Of a stretch of DNA of 64,000 nt, positions 49,641 through 62,517 are shown one piece after another. How positions within the stretch are numbered: the stretch's first letter is position 1; every line of letters starts with the position of its first letter. Below the pieces are notes generated by a model, which was given only the letters and a program-made list of their open reading frames with translations, did not search any database and was not told where the DNA came from. Made by a program: the position numbers and the translations under genes. Source of the DNA: Hydractinia symbiolongicarpus (Eukaryota; Cnidaria; Hydrozoa; Anthoathecata; Hydractiniidae); NCBI RefSeq assembly GCF_029227915.1, contig NC_079879.1, forward strand, positions 5,270,001-5,334,000, in the 5' to 3' direction.

Positions 49641-51558
49641 CTTGCTTGCACATTAAATGAGTTGAATCTGCTGAGTGTGTGTTTTACGTTTCCTGACTGT
49701 ATTCTCTTTTAACAAACGGCTAGCTTAAGAAGCTAAGCATTTATAATAATTGATGATATTAGTAGGTTATGACCTTTCTTCCATCTAAACTAACGACCGG
49801 TTAAAAAAACAACATTTAAATACCACAAACTTGAGATGTTTATCAACAGGGAAACAAGTTTGACAATCAGTGACTTCTAAAAGAAAGATTGTCTTGGTTT
49901 ACTTCAGTGTACTATAACCTGGAAGGTTATAGTAAACTGAATTAAGCAAATTTATATTTAAGATCTGAGAGAAGAGTCAGTAATGCCTCCAAGGTAAATT
50001 TGATGTTATCGAAGGTATACTGTATAGTGTAGTATGTACTGTATAGTTAAACATTTTAAGGCCGTACATAACTTTGTTGCCAGGGCATTTTTCCTTCTTT
50101 TAATTGCCACTTCGTAATAACTGCTCAGGAGTCAAGAGGTCCTCTGAAGACAAGGCTGTGTAAATACGGTTAATTTTTTCATAGCGGACAGCTGTGGCAC
50201 GCGCTGTAGAAAGTTTGCTGCTATTTACCAGTAAATATTTTTTTTCAGAGGCTTAAGTAAGTCCCGTTTTGACAGTTTGAGGTAACTCATTTTCGCGAAA
50301 ATGACAAAACGGTCGAAGTCAGAACAACCTCAACTTTCCCATGACATTAAAAAATTACAAGACACTTTAATTAGAATTCCGGGTCAGACATTACAGAACA
50401 TGTAAGTTGTTTGATTCGTCGCAGTAAATCAGTACTCCATACATACTTGTGTCCGGGTAATGGATTGATCTGAAGTATTGTAAACAAAAGCGATATTCGG
50501 TACCGTATATTTGACTGTAAGGCGCGATTTTTTAAAAGCGCGAAGTAAACAAACTTACTGTAGAAATTCTCCTTAAATAACAAGTCTGACTATAATGGAA
50601 TGGTATGACGTCAATAAAAGGAAAATTGCGTTAGTACCTTACGAAGTTTCCTGACTCAATTTTTGACGCAGTTTTTCCATTTATAAACAGGCTGAACATC
50701 GTAAGAGGCGTAATTTTTCATTACATTTATCCTCCTTAAAAAGTATTTATAAAATACGACAATCTCAAATTATTTATACAGTTTTGTGTTTAACTCAAAT
50801 ACACATATATAATCACCCCTACTTTTCACATACACTGAAAAACTAACAACATACAGGTTCTTTTTTTGAATTTTCACAAGTGTAGGATTCGTTAATTATT
50901 CTAAAGGACCATGTATATTAGACGCGGGATTATTTTGATAATACTCCACCATACGGAAAATAAAATGAAATTCTAATCTCTTTAAAACGCAAACACGCTT
51001 AATAAGGTATAGGTTTTATTTTTAAAATATATATGTGTTTACACAGGCTCCGTATACGTAGTAACATGCAATAAAAACGTTTATAACGAGTCATGAATCT
51101 AACGAAACAGTTAAAAAAGGCGAGGAGATATACTTCGGGTAAAAACATCCAAAAAAGTCTGACAAAAAAAGTTGAAAATAACTCGAATTACTTAATAGAC
51201 ACACTACAACGTCCACAAAAAGAATACAGCCTTAAAACACTATAGTATTTTACAACACCAACTTATGGTAGGGTAGCCACCAAAACTTTAAAGTAACATT
51301 TAATAATTTTAGATATTAAATCTCTAGTAATTTCTAAAGTCTCTTATATTTCACAAAAAAAAAACACGGTGAATTATTAACAGCCCATAAAAATGTCCAA
51401 AAATTAGCTTCTATGATAGCACCTAACTTTTGTTATTTGGTAGCAATCCTTACAACACAAACACGAGAAAAACGAATACAAAGCAATCAAGGAAAACAAC
51501 ACTCTAGACTTGTTCTTGCACACCATGTGGCCACGTGCTGAGAAGTGTCATCATAAGT

Positions 51559-54500
51559 TTAATTAAATAGTGGTTTTGATGACATTCCGAAGTCGCCCTC
51601 ACTCACATATCGTTTGCGTCCCCTGTGAAAAATAAAGCAAAATATAAAATAATAAAGATAGGGAACAAGACATGTTTTACTTATCCGAAATGGCTACTCA
51701 GGCGTAATCCACAAATTAAAAAGTGTACGACAGAAAAGATGGTATATACATGTTATTATTCGTAAGCTACAAAACTCATCTTTTACATACAGTTTGGGCT
51801 GGATAACCCCAAATATCGACATGAGCCGAAATTTAATTGAATTTATGAAATTCGAGAATTTAAACCTTAAAATTACAGGAATTAAATTAGGGTGGCTACA
51901 AAAAATTTTTAAGAAAAAGCGAATTTGAGGATTGTAAGGGAGATTTTGTACTGAATTCAGAGGATTTTTTTTGCAAAAATTAAATTTTTTTTAAAAAAAT
52001 AAAGGATTTTAGAAGCACAACTTTTTTTATTTCTTAGGTTTTATTAAGTCTATCAATTTCTGATGTCAAGAACAAATATGTTTAGAAAAGTATTACTTTC
52101 AGGATAAATGAATGCACTGCTAACACGAAGGATAGAACTAACAGTTTATATCACCAAAACAACATGGAAAATCTCTGTAACAAAATAGCAAAACTATCCA
52201 ACTATTATCCGTGTAGCAGAAAAAAATAAAGGAGTTAAAGAGGAGATTTGGTCACATTTATAACTTTGAGAGGACAATACAGATTAGAAGTTTTTTTAAA
52301 AAGAAGGACTTTAGCGAATTTTACAGGACGCGTATCCCACCCTGTCAATAGATAATACTGAATTGAATAATCGGTTAACAGAGACGACATTCGAATGAAA
52401 ATCGGGTAGTGGAGACAAGATTGTTCAATACCTCGACGGTGCTTTCTGTCGTAAAGCCAACGAGATGACATCAGCCCTGCAGCAAAGTTCAAGTAAAGAA
52501 TCCAAATGTTTGTACGCACGTGGCATGTCTAAGACGATGTCATCCATGTTGTTATAAACACGTTCAAAACCCTAAAATAAAATTAACACCATAAAGGCGC
52601 GTGAAATCCATGTACGTATCAATTGTTGCTCACATGCCTATTTCGCGAGAAAAATAATGAAACACACATCAGAAAAGACGTTACGTCTGTTTTCTTAAAC
52701 TTTACTGATTAAAACAAACGATGTGCAGTGAAACAGTGTTAATTCCATAACAAAATTTAACTAAATGTAGACAACGGGTTTGATACCACGCAAATTTTAA
52801 TTACAATACAACAATGAACATCCTCTTAAATAAACGTTGTTAATGAGTACACAACCCCTGGAGAAATTTAATATTAAATTTTAAAAACAAACTGTAAGTC
52901 ATACAGTAAAACTACCTACAGAGTTCACTTGGTCTGTTGTGATCATTGTGTTTTCAGTCAGATGTTTCAACAATTCGGTGATTCTGTTCAATGTGTACTC
53001 GCTACCATTTTCCAATGCTATAAGGATGGCCTCGTATACAATCTCATGATGAAAGTGAGGCACGTCAAGATCCATGACACATCTTTCTGCCTATGTAAGA
53101 AATATCAATATATGTGTGAAAATATCAATATACTAGTTGGTAGCCCGTGGATAAATCCACGGATTCGCCCGTCCTTCATTTACCGCATGTCGTGCCTCGC
53201 TACTGTGGTTACCATTTTGTGTGACAGACGGGTCGGGGTCGCCCTTCCTTTATATATCTCATTTCCGCGAAGAGACAGACAGACAACGGCTATTATTATA
53301 GAGATACAAACTATGCCGAGCAAAATTTTTAACAATCTTACTTCTCTCATATCTTTAGATGAAAGATATTCGTTTATTAGAAGCACGATCTGAAAGAAAC
53401 AATCAATCAATCATTATACAATTATATTAAAAGAAATACTAAAATATAAAAATATAGCCACATTATTAACTAGGTCTATTTACACCGAATGCATGAACGA
53501 CGGCAATGATCTCCAAAAATAGTTACAAATCCTAAGTTTTGTACATAAAATTTGCATAACCTGCAAGGACACTCTGTAGGCTTCCATTTCTTAATCTGCC
53601 TTTTAAAGTCTAGCAAGATTTTCAGCTTTTTTTATCGTTGACGGAATCATGCATCATATTAGAGGTCCTAAATATCTAACAGAATTTTTACCATAATTTT
53701 CAATTCTTACTGTAGGTATAGTAAAATCAGGTCGAAGAGTATTGTCTGTTCTAATTGAAATCATATCGGCCAACGGGCTTTGATTCAAACCCTGGTTGAT
53801 TTTATAGATTTCTATTGCCAAAGAATGTATATTACGGTGATGAATAGAAACTGAGCCGGTTTTTTTTCAAGAAACTTATTAAATGTAGAATCATTTTAAA
53901 CAAGCCTGAGTGCTCTTTCATGTAGTTGATCAATTTTGTTATTGACTGTTCTACTGGGAAACATCCATATTAACGGACAGTAATTAAGTTGAGATATAAT
54001 CAATCAATAAATCAAACAAAAGCGGGAAATGTGCGTAACTATGTTACACTCAATGTTGGGCAGGGATCTCTTGAGCATGTCAAACAACACAGAGAATCAC
54101 ATTGATGCTGGTTTGATTATCAGTCAAAAAAATCAGAAAATATCGAAATCGGCAGACGACTGTACTATGTCATTAAAATAAAAAAAATTATTATCAAGAT
54201 AACTGAAGGAATTTGCACTTCTGTATTTTAACAAATTATTCGCAGCTTAAAATAATTTTCTTATAATCATCGAGGACAGTTATATTAGAAAATCATTTAG
54301 GCCAACTATTTTTGGTTTTTACATTATCAAGCGTCGCATTAGTTATATCGATCATAATGCTGCACGTAATGCAGTGGGTTCGTGTGTGGCTCAAGTTGCA
54401 GGGAAAGCAGATCGAATCCCGCTCACTTCCAGGCAGTATGTTATGCGCAAAGTAGTTTTTTATCAATACAACAGTTGTGTTCATAAAAAATTGTCTTCAA

Positions 54501-56040
54501 TCAAATTTATAAAATGAAGATTAATGAACTTGCAAGAGATGTCCATAAGTGTTAATGTAATACAAAACAAATTTTTTTCCCCATTTGTAACTTTTACCTT
54601 TTTAATTAATGTTTTCACAGGTCTTATTCCACCACCAAAACCCCAGACGTTATCCAATCGTACAATTCCGTGTTTCATTTGTAATAGCTTATGAGCTGCT
54701 TCGAGTGCCTTTCTAAATTTTAACAAATGTTTTACAGATATTTACAAAATAAAACGTCTCGGATATTTATAACCTCGACATTAAAGAGATTTACCTTGAT
54801 AATTCAGTTGGATGTTCTAAATGATCCTTGATGTAACACGGATTTAAACAGTCATCAGCTACACATCTGGCCATGAACTGACCTAACACCTATTGCAAAA
54901 AGGTTTAATTTAGAAAAACATAACATTACCTCATTCATAAAGTGTTACAACTATATACCTGCGCGGCATCCGGGGTATCCAACTTAAGTTCGGATAAAGC
55001 GTTCATCAGTGCTTGAAAGCCTAAAAGAAGTTATAAACACCTCAAATATACCCTTCATTCTAATTATAAAATTGATAAAAATAAATTTTAAAAATACTTA
55101 AGGATTAAAAATTGAGCTCCTGGTACGAAAAACCTTACAATATTTCCTAAGCTTTTAAAATAAATAGCTCTTTAAAAAACTAGCAGTGTTACTGTTAGGT
55201 TTAGGATCACGTCGAAAGCAGGGTTGTAGCTAAAACCCCAATTGTGTTTTTATTGAGAGGGGGAAAAAGGTAACATGAGGGAATTTTCAGATTTTAACAT
55301 TCTAAAACGCAACTTTTTTGCCTCGCCCCACCCCCCTTCTCCATGCCGCTACGGTGTTAAAAATAAATTACCTAGTTCCACATCCTGTTCATACACAATT
55401 CTGTCTCCATACAAATCTGAAATTAGAACAGATGTTTGCTCTCGTTGAGCACCCTAAAAAGTAAAAGTGACAAGAATGGTTTAGACTTCTTGATGAGACA
55501 AAAATACTTCCAAGGAATCATCCATAGATTGAAAAAAAACTCTTACCTTTTTTTCCATAGCCATAACAACTGCCAGATAAACAATCTAAGAGAGATGTAT
55601 TTAAGAATGAATATTCAATGGAAATAAAACTGCATAGCAGCCATTTTGAACTATTATTATTTAGATGTTTGACAAAATATAAGTACATGAACTTACTCGA
55701 TGCTTGAGGTGTGTGATGTTTAATTCTTTTAGTGATGCCTATATAAACAATAAAAAATTATTCCATGTTATCAGAAATGCAAACAAAAACATTCCCTTGA
55801 ATAGAGTTCTTTACTTACACTAACTTCAGCAGTTATACCATGATCATAGTATTCCTAGTAAAAAGAAAAGAGATGATAATTATTATTTTGACATGCAGTG
55901 TAATTCAACATATTCTCTGCCATAATTTACAAACACAGATACGAAACTAAATTGCATACCATTATTATTGGTGTGACAACATTATCAAACTCAGAGGATG
56001 TCAGATCAGGAATAACTTCAGTCATGACAACATCATTATC
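51559..56040 (-). CDS. PDCD4: PDCD4 (programmed cell death 4), 3' twelve exons
   Basis: Exons in transcription order: 55960-56040, 55819-55854, 55697-55738, 55547-55585, 55372-55453, 54959-55020, 54795-54889, 54598-54712, 53342-53389, 52920-53090, 52432-52571, 51559-51622. All have GT/AG borders and phases that agree, giving 324 residues to the stop. Diagnostic text: FDNVVTPIIM and EYYDHG (start of MA3 domain 1), HKLLQMKHGIVRLDNVWG between the domains, CVMDLDVPHFHHEIVYEAIL in MA3 domain 2, and the signature end SRGRKRYVSEGDFG. PDCD4 binds eIF4A through its MA3 domains and represses translation. Vertebrate PDCD4 is about 469 residues, so roughly 140 N-terminal residues are missing; their exons are upstream and were not located. 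The final tail MSSKPLFN is shorter than usual. Confidence 0.93.
53133..53304 (-). mobile_element. short non-autonomous Helitron in PDCD4 intron
   Basis: On the minus strand it starts TCTCTATAATAATAGCC after A and ends with hairpin CCGTGGATTTATCCACGG, a spacer GCTACCAA and CTAG before T. It is 172 bp, in the intron between the exons at 53342-53389 and 52920-53090. Confidence 0.85.
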
Positions 56041-57060
56041 CTTATAATAAAGTAAAAGTGTGAATCTTTAAAATTAAAAGCAGAAAAAAATACTAACCGT
56101 ACTAAAATGCTAGATAAAAAAACTGTGATTGCCTATCACGCACTATAACACAATCTTTATTTTATTTTAAATATCTATTTCCAGTCAACCTTTTTTAATA
56201 TATTGAAATGGTTAAGTAGCATAGTGCAAATCTCTTTTGATTCAGTACGATAGCATATGCTGATTTACGAAAATAGACATATGTCCATTCTTAAAGTTTT
56301 CTGATTTCGATTGAGATTTATTGGCTTACTTGGTATGCCTTGTTTTCACAGCCATTGTTCCTAGCCATAACAAGGGTTAATTTACACTTATGATGCCAGA
56401 TACAATAAAGAATAAATGCAAGTACGAAAATTGAATTCATTAAGTCAAAGTATCCTAATCAGAGAATATAAGACAAATAAATTTATTTTAGAACATTCGT
56501 GTTACATCCAACATATCTTTCAGAAGACTTGCACTTATTACTTTATTATATATATTAAATTGTGTGCTAGAAATGATTTTAGGAATACCGATACATATGC
56601 CTGGAAAGTCACTTTTAATGACATACAAAATAGGTGCCCAAACAGAAATTAAACAACTGTCCCAGACATTATCTAAACTTATACATGTGTTATATATCCA
56701 GGCTCTTTTTATGATAAAAATTAAATTTTCAGATACACATCATTTATGTTGAAAATATATGTGTAACACATTTGTTTTACCTCGAGTCGCATATAGAATT
56801 TAAATATTATGATGTGTGTAATTCACAACAATGTATCTATGAAGATGTTTTACTTGAAAAATCCACAGCATAATAATTTATAATAAGTGTTTTACTGTGC
56901 TGTTTTGCAAGATTATAAAATAGGTTACATAATCCTTCCTAAGAAGAATTATTTATGAACTTTATGATTTATTTACAATGTGTGGCTAAAGCACATTGTG
57001 TTCGTTGTATCTTTGAGCAATACAAAACCCTCTTTCAAAAGTAGCTCACCCAACAACAAC
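56041..57060. other. no exon found upstream of the visible PDCD4 exons
   Basis: AT-rich DNA with no recognisable PDCD4 N-terminal exon (expected to be Gly/Lys/Arg-rich). Confidence 0.5.
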
Positions 57061-57965
57061 GAAATGAGTCGACTAGATAGGAGTTTTTTTCCATCTGTTC
57101 ACTTGATGCCTACAATAGAGTTTCTGAATGCCAGCTCACTCTCCAATTAAAATTAATGGCTTTATCAAAACTTAAGCCAAGCAGGCACAATTATTTCTAT
57201 TTTTTAATCCTCTTGTCAGGGGACATCTGCCTCAACCCAGGTCCTGTAAGTATCCCTGTTCTTCATGCTTAAAACCTGTGGCAAAAACACACAAAGCACT
57301 TTCATGTGACGAGTGTGGATTATGGGCTTATAAAAAATGTGAGTGTATTTCTAATAAAAAATATCAACAATTTATGAAGACTCCTGAAGATAAACTGTTT
57401 TTCGTTTGCAGTCCCTGTCTTTCTCGTAATTTGCCCTTTGCGAATAAGGACTCATTTCGTGACGAAATTCCGGGCAACGTCAATATTACTATCGATGAAA
57501 ACTTTGATTTTTAGGCAATCAGAAATGAGAAGGGCTTAAAAATGGCCCATCCCATCATTAATGGTCTGTCATCCAAACCAGACTATGTTAAACTTCTGCT
57601 ACATCAAACAAAACTTGATGTATTCTCCATCTGTAAAACCAAAATTGATGACACCATCACTGACAATGGAGTAAAATTGATGGCTATGTTTGTTATAGGA
57701 ATGATCAGAATAGACGAGGTGGGGGTGCTCTGATTTTTGTTAATGAAAACTTGGATAGCCACCTTTTGAAACACCTATACTTCGAAAATGTTGAATCGTT
57801 ATGGGTGAAAGTGTGCCTGAAAAAAGGTAAGCCTATCTACGTGTGTTGGGTTTACAGGCCACCTGAAGGTAGTGATTTGCAGTGTACCGAAAACCTGTGT
57901 ACTCATTTTAAACAGTGTTTTAATAAACTTCTAAAAGAAAAAGAAGTTTTTATCTCAGAGATCTT
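57061..57965 (+). pseudogene. LINE 5' portion: 2A-like leader, zinc finger, endonuclease
   Basis: A hydrophobic stretch and 2A-like motif (LILLSGDICLNPGP, around 57205-57245) are followed after a frame change by a PHD-like finger (CSSCLKPV, CDECGLWAYKKCECIS, CSPCLSRNLPF). Then comes the start of an apurinic-type endonuclease (INGLSSKPDYVKLLLHQ, SICKTKID) and, in another frame, GGALIFVNENLDSHLL, SLWVKVCLKKGKPIYVCWVY and PPEG. Coding similarity stops at about 57965 (EVFIS), where other repeat DNA begins. At least three frame changes; not functional. Confidence 0.75.
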
Positions 57966-57999
57966 AACTGTTAGGGATCGTCCACAAATTTCGTCCCAT

Positions 58000-59214
58000 T
58001 AACGAGAAGGTATAAGACGAATAAGTTAAAAAAAAATCGTCTCGTTTTGTTCTTAATTGAAATTAAGACGATTTAAAAATCGTCTCATAAATATCAGGAG
58101 ACAATATTTTGTTAATTCGTGTCAATGTCAATATATTGCCCAATTTATCTTGTGATTTTTCCGTAGTCATGAGAAAAAAACTACTATAATAATTATAAAA
58201 CTATATATTTTCTTTATTCATAAATATAAAGCTCGATGATGCAAAATCTTTAAAAGATTTTTTACGAACAACACACAAATATTCGAAAAACCTCATTGCT
58301 CTATTTTAACTTTTCTCTTTTCACATGCCGGTATGAGCATAAGAAGTAAATAATTAGCAATTGAAATTTGTTGGGATATTGCTTGTGAAAATTACAAAAA
58401 AAAAAAAAAAACACTTTTTGCTTTATTGTTTTTGTCAACTTGCACTGTTTATTAACTTAATGTATAATTATACTTATACAATTTAATTATGGTGGGCTGC
58501 ACATTGCAAAAAAAATTATTAACAATTTTATGTGATAGAAACGGCTTGTCAGAAGCAAATAATGTTACGCAAAAAACTGTGTGACGTGCGGTTGCATTAC
58601 GTAAAATGATTTCAGACAAAAAAAAATAAAGAGAAAAAATTAGATAGCCGCTTGTTTAGACACTCAGTTGAGCAGCCTAGTGCCCATGGATTAAGATTTG
58701 AATAAACTTTTTGTAAACTATCACAAAAAAGATCAAATGGATAAACTTTTCTCCTTTAGCCTTCAATTTTGTCATTCAATACGCGATTTGTTTAAACTGC
58801 GTTTTTAAGAGCGTTTAGGCTGAGATTTTGCCAATAATTAAGAACACATTAAAAACGTACTCAACCTGAATTCTTTCACAAATTATAAGAACAAAATAAT
58901 GTATTTCAGTAATCTTTTTTGTGTCTTGAATTTTTTATATTTTGTGCTGGACTTAAACACATTACCTCATGTATATAAATACATAAATTTCAGAAACTTT
59001 GGGAAAAAAATATATCAATAAGAACAAATAGAGGCTAAAATCTGAAGTCGTGTTCTTACTATTAAAAACAAAATAAGAATAAAACAGACTGAAAGTCTCA
59101 AAAGTAAGAATAGCCAGCCTCAAGTCAGATTTTACTAAATAAACATTAATAAACTTGTTTAGTAATCATTCGTGTCATTATTTGCATTTATAGAATAGTC
59201 TTTTTCTTACTTCA
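58000..59214. other. element-derived non-coding DNA
   Basis: Contains hairpin-like AAGACGATTT / AAATCGTCT repeats near 58035-58090, a poly-A tract near 58396 and many AAGAACA motifs. It is probably the 5' non-coding part of the DNA transposon whose transposase follows. Ends not defined. Confidence 0.4.
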
Positions 59215-61258
59215 GCTTCAAAAAAACGAGGCAGACCAGCGCTACAGGAGCAACATCCGGGCTTGGTTCCATGCATCACATCTTACATAAGTCAAAACTC
59301 TACCGAGGCCCATTTGAGGCGTAGAGACAGTGTTATGTACACAAATGGTGTAAGCTTAAAGGATATAGTCTCTCACATAAAAAGTACGCTCAGGTTAAAT
59401 GTGAGTAAGAGCGCAGTTCATTACCTCATGAGACCGAGGAGAAAAAAACCACTTCAAGCAAGCGTCACAAATCGTTGGTTGATGCATGTGTTCTGCCCAA
59501 GCGCAACACGGGAGAAAAAAAAAGATCCATGAAGATTTTCATTTTATTTGCTCCCAAGTTAACTTGGTTAATGAGTTAGCGCAGTTATGCAATGAAAACA
59601 CAATCTCCTTGTAAGATGACAACAAAGTGGATGTTGGTATTCCCGCAACGAATCAAATGGTCCCGTAAAGGTCCAGTTTTCATACATTTATATCCTTCAT
59701 GTTTAGTAGAAGCCATCAACGTCATGCATGTAAACTATCTTCTTCGTCTTTTGCAACGAGAAAAAAAATTAAAAATGTTTATAACGCTGTTGCAATTGCA
59801 GATAGAAGCCCCGACGGGTCAACAAAGACAGCAGTTAACCTGATGTCCTTGGGTTATTTGTGGTTGAATTTACGTTTGGATTGTTTGATCATTTAATGTT
59901 ATGCTTCGGGGCACTCCTGTTTTAATCCTATAGAAAGATGTTAGTCTTTCCCCACCCAGCAGCTGGCAGGAGTAACGCTTCCCGTCAAGGTTGATGGAAA
60001 AACACATAATCCAAATGAATCTGAGAAATGGTTAAATTTCCTCGACAATGCTGCAACGGTTTGCTGAAAGTTTGGAACAATAAAATATATGATGGTTTTA
60101 CAATAAAAGTAGAAACCTTCCTATCAACAAATCCATTGCTGCAGGATATCAAGTGCGCGCACGATACTATCAAAAGATTTGTGTTGCATCCAGAAAATCG
60201 ATAAAATCATCTGTTGAAATTACAGAGCTGCAACAGAAATACCGCTTTTTCGTGAAGCATTGTAAAAAGAAAGCATAACAAATTGAGTTTGCACGTTGTA
60301 CTAGCACAGATTGTGACCATTGTTCATCCTTACCATTTTGGAAGAACCAGTTTTTAGACATGATAAGAGAATTTGGAGGCACATGTTCAACACCACAACA
60401 TAGTGATTTTTTTGCAGGTCACTACAAAACGCTCATTGAGATGGTACAGAACTATGCCGAAATATTTCTAGTGCATCGCGCATCATGCCCTGCTTTACAA
60501 CAAAATATGATGTCTGCAATCATGGCTGCAAATACGCTTTTTTTAGAAGCAGACAAAATCGGACACATGAGGTTAATGGACCATTAATAGACATATGGAC
60601 ATGGCCAGTCCTTTTTTAATTTTGGGTCATTTTCAATATCTCAAGTTATGAAGAATCTGGCATAATTTATTGGACACCATATCATTATATGTAAAGTATA
60701 ACGCAGAATTCAACTTTCTGAAAAATTTCGATGACGATTGATTGTTTAACGATTAAAAACGCCCTTTATCCGTGTTTTTTTGAAGCGGTTTCCCGCGTCA
60801 TTAAACAATTGTGATTTTTGCGAGAAAGGGTTAAAGGTGCGTCTTATGTGGTCTATGTACAGGATAACCGTGTACCAAGTTTATATAAATCGCGAAAATG
60901 TCGAAAACGCGCATTCTAGTAAATCTAAAGCTATTTGTTGAAATTGACTACTATATTTTCGTGGGAGGTAAAAATTTCAATTTGGGACAGAGTATTTTAA
61001 AAACACTTTATGCCAAGACTTTGCCGCTATTTCCTGCGAAATTAAAGACCCTTTTTGGCCTATGACGTCATCAAAATTTTTCAGAAAATTTGAATCCTGC
61101 GTTTTACTATTCATATAATAATATGGTGTCCAAGAAGTTATGCCAGATTCTTCATAACTTGAGATATTGAAAATTGCCCTGAAATAAAAAAGGACTGGCC
61201 TCAGGTAGCCGAGTATATGTTAATTTCACTGTTTTTGTGTCCACACGTGTTTGTTTAA
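59215..61258 (+). pseudogene. DDE transposase relic interrupted by a MITE
   Basis: It starts KKRGRPALQEQHPGLVPCIT and continues through AHLRRRDSVMYTNGVSLKDI, a helix-turn-helix-like segment, and SKSAVHYLMRPRRKK. After frame changes come VNELAQLCNEN, NKVDVGIPATN, NVYNAVAIADRSPDG, and CFNPIER followed by QLAGVTLPVKVDGK. The NPIE context resembles the third catalytic residue of Tc1/mariner-like DDE/D transposases, though the family as a whole is not one I can name. Later pieces include KTLIEMVQNYAEIFLVHRAS and HMRLMDH; the last coding piece QVAEYMLISLFLCPHVFV with its stop lies beyond the inserted element (61202-61258). Many frameshifts. Confidence 0.6.
60603..61200. mobile_element. 598-bp inverted-repeat element nested in the transposase relic
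   Basis: The arms of about 135 bp start GGCCAGTCCTTTTTTA and mirror each other through ATCTCAAGTTATGAAGAATC and TTGATGACG-type sequence. It separates HMRLMDH from QVAEYM of the transposase, marking a nested insertion. No target duplication was seen. Confidence 0.8.
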
Positions 61259-62517
61259 GAACACGAGCTTCGCTTTTGACAAAAAAGAACAAAATAAGAA
61301 GAGCGTAAGGCTCAAATCATTAAAGAATCACCTGACTAAGAATTTTCCCGTACAATAAGAACAATCCAGGATATCAACTCTCTTACAAACCAAGAGAAAA
61401 AACTTTGTGATTTTTAGCGCGGGTAACTTTTGTGATTGATTTTAGCCGAAAGTTGTGAACGTCTTTTAAAATAGTATCCAGATCGGCACGTATTCATGAA
61501 CACATTACAAAGCTGAATCAGCAAAAAAAAATTCTCATAAAAAAAACAAAGCAAAAAAAAGATCTGGGGACGAGATTGCAGGAATATTTGGATAAAAAGG
61601 CACGGACAGTGTAAACCAAGGGTTTATCTTAGAGTGGAGACTGTAGCTATAGCTAAACAATATACATTATTTAATATTTTTTTGGACAAGTTCTTAATAT
61701 TAATAAATGTTTTCTTTTGGATACGTTGCTGGAAGATTTGTTTTTAATTGTCGTCGATATATAGTAAAAATTAGCTAGCAAGCTAGCTATAGTTATAATT
61801 TTACGTTGTAGCGATAGAAAGAAAAAGTAAGCAATATTCTAATATTTTTTAGACGTGAGACAGTCCGTCTTTCAGAAATACTTATTTATGTAGAGTGTAT
61901 ACAAATACCTATTGACGCGTCCTTTTAGATGGAGTACAAGCCTAGGATCCCGAAACTAGGCATTGGCTTAATGCTGTAGTCGTAGAGAATAGTGGGGAGA
62001 GGCTGAAAGTTACTTGCACAGGCTATGCAAAAACGTTTGGCTTGACACAAACAATGTGAGGCTGCCAATTCCAAAATGGTCATTGGTATCAAGGAATGCC
62101 ATCAATTCAAAAAACTTTTTGATAGGGTTTGAAAAACAAAGTTCATTGTTGATGTTAACATTGATGTTAACGCAAAGGTAAATAGATTCTATTTTTGTCA
62201 TATCATAGTCACATTAAGAAAAGTGTATGCAAACTGCTTTTTTCTTTTTCTATGTTTTCTTTTTTTATCACGTTCGAATTCGATTTCAAACAGAAGACGT
62301 TGCATTGTATCGCGTAAATGATGCATAATTTTGACAACACATATATTGCAACTCTAGAATTACTAAGAAACAATTATTTAATTTTTATTAGAACAAAGGC
62401 TGATATTTGTTGAAAATAAGAATAAAATAAGCAAAAAGTTTATCCGGTAAAGAATATCTCCCAAAGCCTGTTTATTTAGACTTATCCAGTTTTTAAGCTT
62501 TCCAAAACTTTCTTTTT
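61259..62517. other. no gene seen
   Basis: Non-coding DNA with AAGAAC/ACAAAATAAG motifs in its first part, like the stretch before the transposase. It is probably the 3' flank of that element, then ordinary AT-rich DNA. Confidence 0.4.

Noticed and set aside
54350-54425. tRNA-like or SINE-like stretch with a B-box-like GATCGAATCC
   Set aside because: No convincing acceptor stem or A box at the right spacing; a chance match cannot be excluded.
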